Of a stretch of 11,973 bases of DNA, positions 6,086-11,973 are shown one piece after another. Positions within the stretch are counted from its first letter, which is position 1, and each line of letters opens with the position of its first letter. The notes under the pieces were generated by a model. That model did not search any database, had not been told where the DNA came from, and worked only from the letters and a program-made list of their open reading frames with translations. The position numbers and the translations under genes are program-made. This DNA is from CAZOIA01 sp964579675 (lineage in GTDB: Bacteria; Planctomycetota; Phycisphaerae; UBA1845; PWPN01). Location of the stretch: assembly GCA_964579675.1 (NCBI GenBank), contig CAZOIA010000168.1, positions 1-11,973 on the forward strand, given 5' to 3'.

Positions 6086-6103
6086 TTCGAATTAAGGCTG
6101 TGA

Positions 6104-6217
6104 TTGGCGAACCGGCTGATCGAGCCGGGAGAAGAGGTCGGCCGCCGTGACGGCGAGGTCATCTGCCGAGAACGCCACGGTTGGGTGTTGCGGTACTACT
6201 ATCGACCTGCTGCTTGA
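6104..6217 (+). pseudogene. Possible C-terminal coding remnant, unknown
   Basis: A short plus-strand frame ending at TGA 6215-6217 reads NRLIEPGEEVGRRDGEVICR then ERHGWVLRYYYRPAA. It follows a TGA at 6101-6103 and has no ribosome site or ATG. The composition looks more protein-like than the surrounding frames, so it may be the tail of a lost gene. This could easily be chance in GC-rich DNA. Confidence 0.15.
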
Positions 6218-6389
6218 GGCCAACCGGGCCAACGCAATCCGGAGTACCGATGACTGCTGACACGCGCCGGATCTTGAGATCGGCAGATGGATCGGCCGAG
6301 ATTCGCGCCTCTGCCGGCGAGGAACGCACGAACTACAGGCTGTGTCCGGGGCGATCGAGTTTTTGTACCATACGGGGAAATGATGATGT
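6218..6389. other. Non-coding stretch with no recognisable feature
   Basis: Both strands were read. Open frames here are short, basic and unlike any family I know. No promoter, RNA gene or repeat stands out before the hairpin at 6390. It probably belongs to the same decayed intergenic zone as the pieces on either side. Confidence 0.4.
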
Positions 6390-6429
6390 AAGCCCTGAAG
6401 GATCAGTGGGTCACAACTCATCAGGGCTT
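6390..6429 (-). terminator. Hairpin with nine-pair stem, terminator-like, downstream of the tRNA-Ser remnant
   Basis: AAGCCCTGA (6390-6398) and TCAGGGCTT (6421-6429) form a perfect nine-pair stem around a 22-base loop. On the minus strand the stem starts seven bases after the 3' end of the tRNA-Ser-like remnant (6437), where a tRNA transcription terminator would be expected. There is no clean U-run after it, so termination strength is doubtful, and it could instead be part of a decayed mobile-element end. Confidence 0.35.
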
Positions 6430-6436
6430 TGGGGAA

Positions 6437-6455
6437 CGGAGAGGGCGGGATTCGA
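6437..6455 (-). pseudogene. tRNA-Ser 3'-end remnant (19 bases)
   Basis: The minus strand reads TCGAATCCCGCCCTCTCCG, which matches the T-loop, T-stem and acceptor 3' strand of many bacterial tRNA-Ser genes. Beyond 6455 the match stops, so the 5' T-stem, anticodon and D-arm are absent. Such solo tRNA 3' ends are usual scars of integrative elements. The assignment to serine rests on remembered consensus and a short match. Confidence 0.35.
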
Positions 6456-6578
6456 TCAGGCTCGAATGGCTAAGCTGCTCAAGAGACTGTATTTGCGAAC
6501 GAAGTCCCTTGGTTACAAGAACTTAACTCCTCTCGAATCCGTTCTGTTTTCGCACGGTTTTTTACTATCTTGCGATCC

Positions 6579-6588
6579 NNNNNNNNNN
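6579..6588. other. Scaffold gap (ten N)
   Basis: Ten undetermined bases separate the mosaic left half from the BlaI operon region. Adjacency of the two halves rests on scaffolding and the true gap length may differ. Confidence 0.99.
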
Positions 6589-6862
6589 TTTTGAGGGCAC
6601 ATCCCGAGGGCACACCTGACGTCACGGTTGGCATCCTTTGGATGCGGATCGTCTGGTTCTGAATCCGCCGCACGGGATACCTCGGCCCAGGGAGGCCCAG
6701 CCGAGCCTGGAGCGCGCAGGGAAGCTCGGACGCGTCTCGCCCGAACGTCGCGGCCACTCTCCCTCCGCCAGGGATCCCATCGCCGCTCCTCCTCAGACAC
6801 CCACAGTCGCTGACCGCAGCCAGAGAAGCCTGTCCGGCCACCAGGCGCAAGTCCTTGTGCGA
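6589..6862. other. Region without a gene, upstream of the BlaI operon
   Basis: No convincing coding frame is seen on either strand; the open frames are Arg/Ser/Pro-rich and shadow-like. Small features only: the 9-mer GAGGGCACA twice near its start, and a perfect hairpin GCATCC-TTT-GGATGC near 6630-6644. It ends at the left inverted repeat. Confidence 0.5.
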
Positions 6863-6892
6863 CAACGAGTACGGAGTTTTCGGGAGGGACAG
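6863..6892 (+). repeat. Left copy of a 30-bp inverted repeat flanking the BlaI-M56 operon
   Basis: Begins CAACGAGTACGGAGTTTTCG and ends GGAGGGACAG. The reverse complement of 11791-11820 matches it at 28 of 30 positions, with an uninterrupted core GAGTACGGAGTTTTCGGGA. Similarity stops abruptly on both sides of the block. It lies 10 bases upstream of the -35 box of the operon promoter. Confidence 0.85.
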
Positions 6893-6902
6893 ATATTCTT
6901 GC

Positions 6903-6931
6903 TTGCATGTTCGACAAATGTAGTGTATACT
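6903..6931 (+). promoter_or_regulatory. Promoter of the blaI-M56 operon
   Basis: TTGCAT (6903-6908) and TATACT (6926-6931) are separated by exactly 17 bases, giving a strong sigma-70-type promoter about 25 bases before the ribosome site AGGAGG (6949-6954). The -10 box lies inside the palindromic operator, so a bound repressor would block RNA polymerase. Confidence 0.75.
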
Positions 6932-6934
6932 CTA
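6921..6934 (+). promoter_or_regulatory. Palindromic operator, probable binding site of the BlaI-family repressor
   Basis: TAGTGTATACTCTA is a 14-base palindrome centred on GTATAC with one mismatched pair (TAG.GTATAC.CTA). It overlaps the -10 box and lies just upstream of a BlaI/MecI-type gene. Dyads with a TA-rich centre over the promoter are where BlaI and MecI dimers bind. Assignment to this repressor is inference from position and symmetry. Confidence 0.6.
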
Positions 6935-6959
6935 TCTGAGTAGTTATCAGGAGGCAGAA

Positions 6960-7391
6960 ATGACCAACTCACGGAAACGCAAACGTAAGGGCCCTGTACC
7001 GAGCCGCACCGGGCTGACCGAAGCGGAATGGGAGATCATGAAGGTGGTGTGGGAACAGGAGCCATGCGCCGCCGGCACGGTCCAGGAAGCGCTGGACCAG
7101 AGTCGGGGCTGGGCGTACAGCACGGTCAAGACCACCATGGATCGGATGGTCAAGAAGGGGCTGCTGGCCACGCACACCATCCGCAACCTGAGTCTGTTCA
7201 CGTCCCGGATCAGCGAGACCGAGGCCCAGCGCAGCGAGTTCCGCAAGATGCTCAAGCGGGCGTTCGACGGGGCCCTGGCCCCCATGATGCAGTTCCTGCT
7301 GGAGAACGAGGAGTTGTCGGATGAGAGCCTGAAGCAGCTCCGCGCCCTGGCGAACCAGGCCCGGAAAACCAGGGCCGACAAAGGGGGATGA
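6960..7391 (+). CDS. blaI: BlaI/MecI/CopY-family transcriptional repressor
   Basis: A 143-residue winged-helix repressor that, in this family, binds operators as a dimer and is cleaved when its membrane protease partner senses a signal. After a basic tail (SRKRKRKG) comes LTEAEWEIMKVVW (19-31), the hallmark first helix. The recognition helix is YSTVKTTMDRMVKKGLL (53-69), followed by the wing. The C-terminal helices (about 85-135) serve dimerisation. Length is typical, or slightly long through the basic N-terminus. ATG 6960 has AGGAGG five bases upstream. The gene precedes the M56 protease by 39 bases, in one operon under a promoter whose -10 box lies in a palindrome, so autorepression is likely. 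The symbol reflects the family: there is no beta-lactamase here, so the target may not be antibiotic resistance. Confidence 0.93.
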   Translation: MTNSRKRKRKGPVPSRTGLTEAEWEIMKVVWEQEPCAAGTVQEALDQSRGWAYSTVKTTMDRMVKKGLLATHTIRNLSLFTSRISETEAQRSEFRKMLKRAFDGALAPMMQFLLENEELSDESLKQLRALANQARKTRADKGG

Positions 7392-7415
7392 TTACACCCG
7401 GCATTACCGGCGAAC

Positions 7416-7424
7416 GAGGAGAGG
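7416..7424 (+). promoter_or_regulatory. Ribosome binding site of the M56 gene
   Basis: GAGGAGAGG (7416-7424) lies six bases before ATG 7431 and 24 bases after the blaI stop, which fixes the start of the large gene and shows it has its own translation signal inside the operon. Confidence 0.8.
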
Positions 7425-7430
7425 TGACCG

Positions 7431-10400
7431 ATGGCTGAAACACTGAACGAGATCGTCGCTCAACTAAATCATTTGGGCGACATGTTCTGGCGATCCGCCT
7501 CGGCGATGTTCGTCCAGTCGAGCGTGTTGATTGCCGTGGTCTTCGCGATCGACTTTCTGATCCGCAGACGCGTCCGGGCGGTGGTTCGCTACTGCTTGTG
7601 GATGCTGGTGCTGGTCAAGCTGGTCCTGCCGACGACGTTGAGCCTGCCGACCGGCATCGGTTCATGGTTCGCGGACCTGAGGCCAGCGCCACCTGCGATG
7701 ACCGAGTACGCGGCCATCCCGGCGGCGACGATCGTCGTGTCTCCGAGTTCGCCGGCCGAGCCGATCCCGCCCATCGAGTCGCCTGGGCGCCATGCACCGG
7801 GCCTTGCCGCTTCGGCCGACACGCTGTCCGAGTCCCCGGCGGCACCTGCGGCGGCGCAAACCCCAACGATGGCACCTCATCCGATCGCCCGGCTCACATG
7901 GCAGGGCGGCGTGTTTCTGGCCTGGTTCTGCGGCGTCACGGTCCTGACCGGCATGCTGTGGGGGCACACGCGCCGAGTGAGAGGGCTGATCGGCAAAGCC
8001 GAGCCGGCAGATCCGCAGATGCGGACCGTGCTCGATGTCTGCCGGGCGCGGGTCGGATTACGGCACCTGCCTGTAGAGATGCGCATCGGCGCCGACCTTG
8101 TGAGCCCGGCCGTCTGTGGTCTGTTTCGCCCCACGGTTTTGATACCCGGTTATCTCACCGACAGCCTGGGGTCCGAGCAGTTGCGGGCGGTGCTCGTTCA
8201 CGAACTCGCTCACGTCAAGCGGGGCGACCTGATTGTCAATCTGATCCAGACGCTGCTGCAGATCGTTTACTTTTACAATCCGCTTATCTGGCTGGCGAAC
8301 CGTACCATTCGCCGGATTCGCGAACAGGCGGTGGACGAGATGACGCTGGTAGCGCTCGACAAGCATGCCTCGGACTACAGCCATACGCTTCTCGATCTGG
8401 CGGCTTCGGCCCGGTTTCGACCCGCGCTGAGCCTCCGGCTAATCGGCGTGGTGGAATCGAAGAAGGCGCTGTCGCAACGGATCCGGCACATCCTTGGTCG
8501 GCCCGTGCCGAGAACCGCAAAGCTGGGAACGGCCGGCCTGGCGGCCGTGATCGCAGCGGCCGTCGTCCTGCTGCCCATGGCCCGGGCAGAGAAAGACAAA
8601 TCTGTCCGGGATGAAACCGTCAATCATACCGGGACGACCGATGCCACCACGCCTGCCACCGTGGACAAAGAGGCATTCGTACCGCGAGGTGTGCTCAGCG
8701 GGCGCGTCACGGGCACCGATGGCAAGCCGGCCACGGATGCGAAACTCAGGCTGGATGGCCCCGATTCCTACAGCGCAGAGACTGACAAACAGGGACGATA
8801 CGAATTCACCGAGATCAAGGAAGCGGGAGAGTATCGGATATCGCTGCTGTCCAAGGAATACGTCGGCATCGACATGCGCCAGTGGGAGCGCATGCCGCGC
8901 GTCCGTTTGCAGCCGGATTCGCAGACGGTCAAGCACTTCCAGCTCGAGCGGGCGTGTCGCGTCAAAGTCCAGGTGGCGAACGCGGCGGGCAAACCGTTGA
9001 AGAAGGTATTCCTCACCGTCACATCGCTGGCCGAGGAGCGCGGCCGGCATATCGGCGATGACGAGCGGACGGACGAGGACGGCATCGCTCTCATCGGCGG
9101 ACTGGAAACGTCGCACGCCCCCTATCTAATCACCGCAAGGAAGGACGGTTTCGCCCCGTCCAAGGTAACCGTCACGCTCGACGATCCGCAGAAAGTAGCC
9201 TCGGCCCGGATCACGATGCGCAAAGGCGTCCAGGTAAAGGGCCGGGCGATCTGCTCGGACGGCAAACCGGCCGTGGGCTGGGACATAGGTGCCAAGCCGG
9301 ATTGGTGGCACTGTCTCTACGGCTCGAAAGGAGCCCTGATCGATGAAGACGGTTACTTCACGCTTGAGCACATCGTGCCCGGCGACTACACCATCCACGT
9401 CGGGATCCCCCATGGTCGAGGAGGGGGCAGTATCTCTTTCCTGGTCAGCCACGCTCGGCTGCCGTTGGATGAAGGGCTGCTGGAGGTCAAGATCCCCCGG
9501 CCCTCGCCCGCGTCGATGGTCAGCATCTCCGGCCGGGTTAAGTTCATCGGCGGCGAGCCGTCCCGCGGCGTTCGTATCACGGCCTTGTCGGAGACGCACG
9601 AGTCCTACGATGACCATCTTGACGGAGATGAACGCGAGTTCAAGATCGGCCCCCTGCCGCCGGGCACCTATGAACTCCGTTGCGTATCCACGGAGTTCAA
9701 GGAAGTGCGGGTCAAAGGCGTCCAGGCGCCGGCCGAAGGGCTCGAGGTTGAAGTCGAATACACAGGCAAGCCGAGGCTGAAGGGCATCGTGGTCGACGCG
9801 GCCAGCGGCAAACCCGTCACGAAGTTCAGGGGCCGGGTCAGGAAGCTACGCACGCTCAGCGGACCCAACTATGTCGAGGACGATCGATGGCAGAGCTTCG
9901 AGAGCCCCGAGGGTGCGGTCGAGATTGAAACTACAGGCCCTGGTCTCTTCCAGCTCCAGGTCGCCGCCGAGGGGTTCGCCTGGACCGTGAGCCGGGAGAT
10001 CAACACCGATCAGGATAAGGACCCCATCCGAATCGAACTGATTAAAGGCGTACCGCTTTCGGGGCAGGTGGTCGATGAGCAGGGTCAACCCGTTTCTGGT
10101 GCAAAGGTGATTCCGCTCTCCAAGGCAAGCGGGACGATGCCGCGGGTGCTGGCGAGCTTCGTTACCGAAGATGGGGCCGTGGAAACCGTAGATGGGAAGT
10201 TCACTCTGGAGCATATAACACCTGGTTCAGAAACGCTCAAGGTCACGCATCCGGATTACTGCTTCGCCATCGTCAAGGACATCGACGTAAAAAAGGGGGC
10301 CGGAACGAAGGATGTCAGGATCACATTGACTTGCGGAGGAACTGTCCAGGGCCATGTGTTTGACGTCAACGGCGAGCCCGAGGCAAACGTGACGCTGTAT

Positions 10401-11702
10401 TTCCAGGATAAATCGGGCTACGGCGGTAGCAGGGATCGGGAAGCCGGGCGCTTCGCGACAGCCGTCACCAATAAGGACGGATACTACGAGGTCCACCACC
10501 TGCCCGAGCAATTGTGCTATGTACATCGAGCCAATGAATGGGAGGGGCTGGGCGTCGTCCGTCACGCCATCATGCCGAAAAACGGCAAAACGAGCCAACT
10601 CAATTTCGGCGGGGAATCCCGAATCAACGGACGATTGACAGTTAACGGCAAGCCGTTGACGAAGGCCAGGATATTACTTTCGGGAGACAGCCCAAGTTTC
10701 GGCACCTTCAAGTCATACGCCATGACCGGCGAAGACGGGACGTTTACGTTTCTAGGCACGCCGCCGGGACAACGGACGCTCTACTATGCGATCCCGGGCC
10801 GGCGGAATGATTGGAGCGAGGTGAAGACATTTGGGGTGACCGAGGCAGACACAGATCTGGGCACGGTAGACTGTTCAACGGCCCGGATATCCCTAACGAT
10901 CGAGCCCAACAGTGAGGATATCGTTGCTGGTATGCGAGTCATGCTCCAGGAATACGATCCGAAATGGATTCGCAGCAAGCAAGTTGGCGGACTGTCGCCA
11001 CGCCTCAAGCCCACGGATCCATTTGTCATCGAGAATGTGCCTCCTGGCAAGTATGAACTGGTTACTTACAAGGAAGGTTACTTCGGAGTCAGAAAAGTCA
11101 TCGAGATGAAACCCGGAGAGAAAGAGAAGTCCGTCGTTTTGCGGATACCCCAGGGTACGGCTTCGCTGAGCGGAACAATCGACAAGAGTGTTTGCGGTCC
11201 CGGCGGCTGTAATGCCTTGAAAATGTGGGTCAAAGACAAGACGTGGATGACCTACATCATCCCGGACGAACAGGGCAAGTATAAAGTCGTTCATGTGCCA
11301 GCCGGGGAATACTTGATCACGAGCTACGATGTCAGGGACGCCGATGTCCTTTGTCAACTGACCTTCAAGGAAGGGGAGGCGAAAACCCTGGACCTGGACA
11401 AGGCGTCATGTCCGGTTCCCGATAGAAGCACAGGTATCTTGGTGGTCAAGATTCTCACGGATGAGGGCATTCCCTTACCTGGTGCCGAGGTGTACTTGGT
11501 CGGCAAGGATGGAAGGCTCGATCGATGGAGCGAAAGCTATGGAGGACTGACCTTTGTGGGAAAGGGCAGCCAATACGAGCTTCATGCCACTTACCCGGGC
11601 TACTCGAGTGTGACTCGCAAGGTAGCCCTCAAATCAATCGGCGGAGGGGGCGTTACTGAAGAGGAAATCAGCGTGCTTATCGAACTCCAAAAACAACACT
11701 GA
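7431..11702 (+). CDS. BlaR1-like M56 membrane metallopeptidase with about eleven carboxypeptidase-regulatory-like repeats (1423 aa)
   Basis: An integral-membrane zinc protease of family M56 (BlaR1/MecR1), expected to cleave or trigger cleavage of the BlaI repressor encoded just upstream. Hydrophobic segments lie at about 27-45, 51-70, 158-178, 272-289 and 364-384. A Pro/Ala-rich loop (80-155) separates segments 2 and 3. The zinc site is HELAH at 257-261 with Glu298 in ExxxD (298-302) as probable third ligand. In BlaR1 the last membrane segment leads to a penicillin-binding sensor. Here it leads, from about residue 420 to the end, into roughly eleven tandem beta-sandwich units of 80-95 residues. 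These carry the G-x-V-x-D-x-x-G-x-P and DGxFxLxxxxPGxY pattern (for example LSGQVVDEQGQPVSGAKVIP, FTLEHITPGSETLKV). No serine transpeptidase SxxK or KTG context was seen. All catalytic residues expected are present, so it looks functional. The ligand is unknown. Confidence 0.9.
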   Translation: MAETLNEIVAQLNHLGDMFWRSASAMFVQSSVLIAVVFAIDFLIRRRVRAVVRYCLWMLVLVKLVLPTTLSLPTGIGSWFADLRPAPPAMTEYAAIPAATIVVSPSSPAEPIPPIESPGRHAPGLAASADTLSESPAAPAAAQTPTMAPHPIARLTWQGGVFLAWFCGVTVLTGMLWGHTRRVRGLIGKAEPADPQMRTVLDVCRARVGLRHLPVEMRIGADLVSPAVCGLFRPTVLIPGYLTDSLGSEQLRAVLVHELAHVKRGDLIVNLIQTLLQIVYFYNPLIWLANRTIRRIREQAVDEMTLVALDKHASDYSHTLLDLAASARFRPALSLRLIGVVESKKALSQRIRHILGRPVPRTAKLGTAGLAAVIAAAVVLLPMARAEKDKSVRDETVNHTGTTDATTPATVDKEAFVPRGVLSGRVTGTDGKPATDAKLRLDGPDSYSAETDKQGRYEFTEIKEAGEYRISLLSKEYVGIDMRQWERMPRVRLQPDSQTVKHFQLERACRVKVQVANAAGKPLKKVFLTVTSLAEERGRHIGDDERTDEDGIALIGGLETSHAPYLITARKDGFAPSKVTVTLDDPQKVASARITMRKGVQVKGRAICSDGKPAVGWDIGAKPDWWHCLYGSKGALIDEDGYFTLEHIVPGDYTIHVGIPHGRGGGSISFLVSHARLPLDEGLLEVKIPRPSPASMVSISGRVKFIGGEPSRGVRITALSETHESYDDHLDGDEREFKIGPLPPGTYELRCVSTEFKEVRVKGVQAPAEGLEVEVEYTGKPRLKGIVVDAASGKPVTKFRGRVRKLRTLSGPNYVEDDRWQSFESPEGAVEIETTGPGLFQLQVAAEGFAWTVSREINTDQDKDPIRIELIKGVPLSGQVVDEQGQPVSGAKVIPLSKASGTMPRVLASFVTEDGAVETVDGKFTLEHITPGSETLKVTHPDYCFAIVKDIDVKKGAGTKDVRITLTCGGTVQGHVFDVNGEPEANVTLYFQDKSGYGGSRDREAGRFATAVTNKDGYYEVHHLPEQLCYVHRANEWEGLGVVRHAIMPKNGKTSQLNFGGESRINGRLTVNGKPLTKARILLSGDSPSFGTFKSYAMTGEDGTFTFLGTPPGQRTLYYAIPGRRNDWSEVKTFGVTEADTDLGTVDCSTARISLTIEPNSEDIVAGMRVMLQEYDPKWIRSKQVGGLSPRLKPTDPFVIENVPPGKYELVTYKEGYFGVRKVIEMKPGEKEKSVVLRIPQGTASLSGTIDKSVCGPGGCNALKMWVKDKTWMTYIIPDEQGKYKVVHVPAGEYLITSYDVRDADVLCQLTFKEGEAKTLDLDKASCPVPDRSTGILVVKILTDEGIPLPGAEVYLVGKDGRLDRWSESYGGLTFVGKGSQYELHATYPGYSSVTRKVALKSIGGGGVTEEEISVLIELQKQH

Positions 11703-11973
11703 TCAGCTTCGTGTGCGAGGTGTCCTGGCGGGACGTGCAACCTGGGAGTGGGCTTGAGAAGTGAGCCACTTTCGGGCCGTTGGTGGGCACCTGTCCATCC
11801 CGAAAACTCCGTACTCCTTGACATTGCATGACTTACGTTCATTGCCGCTTGGCGGCCATCGGGGTAGGATCGCAAGCGTCAAGAAGGGCGATCATGGGCC
11901 TCGTTACAGCGGTTATACAGTAAGCGCCCTACAGACCCCATCTGGTTAGCCGGCCTCGGATTTGCCATGATTC
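11703..11973. other. Region downstream of the operon without a recognisable gene
   Basis: No convincing coding frame is seen. It contains the right inverted repeat (11791-11820), a TTGACA at 11818-11823 without a good -10 partner, and a small hairpin GCCGC-TTG-GCGGC (11844-11856). A weak promoter-like pair TTGCCG (11842-11847) and TAGGAT (11865-11870), 17 bases apart, could drive a gene beyond the window. No strong terminator follows the M56 stop. Confidence 0.4.
11791..11820 (-). repeat. Right copy of the 30-bp inverted repeat flanking the BlaI-M56 operon
   Basis: Plus strand begins CTGTCCATCCCGAAAACTCC and ends GTACTCCTTG. It is the reverse complement of 6863-6892 except at two positions. 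It lies 88 bases after the M56 stop codon. Homology ends at both borders of the block. Confidence 0.85.

Noticed and set aside
6399..6412. Second IS21-type end, because AGGATCAGTGG is shared with 4373-4383
   Set aside because: Only 11 bases match, there is no paired repeat and no transposase nearby.
6539..6563. Rho-independent terminator CCGT-loop-ACGG followed by six T
   Set aside because: The stem is only four pairs with an 11-base loop, and no gene clearly ends before it.
7598..8614. Plus-strand open frame of about 338 codons inside the M56 gene
   Set aside because: Shadow of the M56 coding frame, which carries HELAH and membrane segments; the shadow is Arg/Gly/Pro-rich.
1..11973. CRISPR array or tandem repeat array
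   Set aside because: No regularly spaced repeat units beyond the two IS21 terminal repeats and the short direct repeats already listed.

Overview
The window is a high-GC bacterial segment, most likely from a draft or metagenome-assembled genome of the Planctomycetota. This rests on the pairing of a BlaI-type repressor with a very large M56 peptidase carrying carboxypeptidase-regulatory-like repeats, an arrangement I associate with that phylum; no marker settles it. A run of ten N at 6579-6588 is a scaffold gap.

Left half (1-6578) is a mosaic of truncated pieces. At the left edge lies the middle of prfB (release factor 2, minus strand), cut off near its N-terminal domain and joined to an unrelated minus-strand gene of unknown function (180-929). 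From about 1043 to 3423 there is a compact integrative module: the 3' half of a tRNA-Pro(GGG), a large serine recombinase whose last codons run into that tRNA remnant (tail GASGFEPPTS), a small zinc-ribbon-like protein and a small helix-turn-helix protein, all three read leftwards as one operon. The module abuts the tail of an IS21-family istA, followed by an intact istB and the right terminal repeats of that IS. The IS end cuts into an aromatic-rich gene of unknown function (to 5380). Nine bases after its stop, and in the same frame, an orphan two-domain carboxypeptidase-regulatory-like protein begins (5390-6085). After that come decayed sequence, a 19-base tRNA-Ser 3'-end remnant with a terminator-like hairpin, and the gap.

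Right half (6589-11973) holds one well-formed regulatory operon: a strong promoter with a near-perfect palindromic operator over its -10 box, a BlaI/MecI-family repressor, and a 1423-residue BlaR1-like M56 membrane metallopeptidase. In the latter the usual penicillin-binding sensor is replaced by about eleven tandem beta-sandwich repeats. Both promoter and operon lie between two 30-bp inverted repeats (6863-6892 and 11791-11820, 28 of 30 positions identical), which no recognised gene explains.

Functionally, the left part is a graveyard of integrative and IS elements, or an assembly chimera, or both. The right part is a self-regulated sense-and-cleave system, inferred by analogy with BlaR1-BlaI: the membrane protease would sense an extracytoplasmic signal and relieve repression by the BlaI protein of its own operon.
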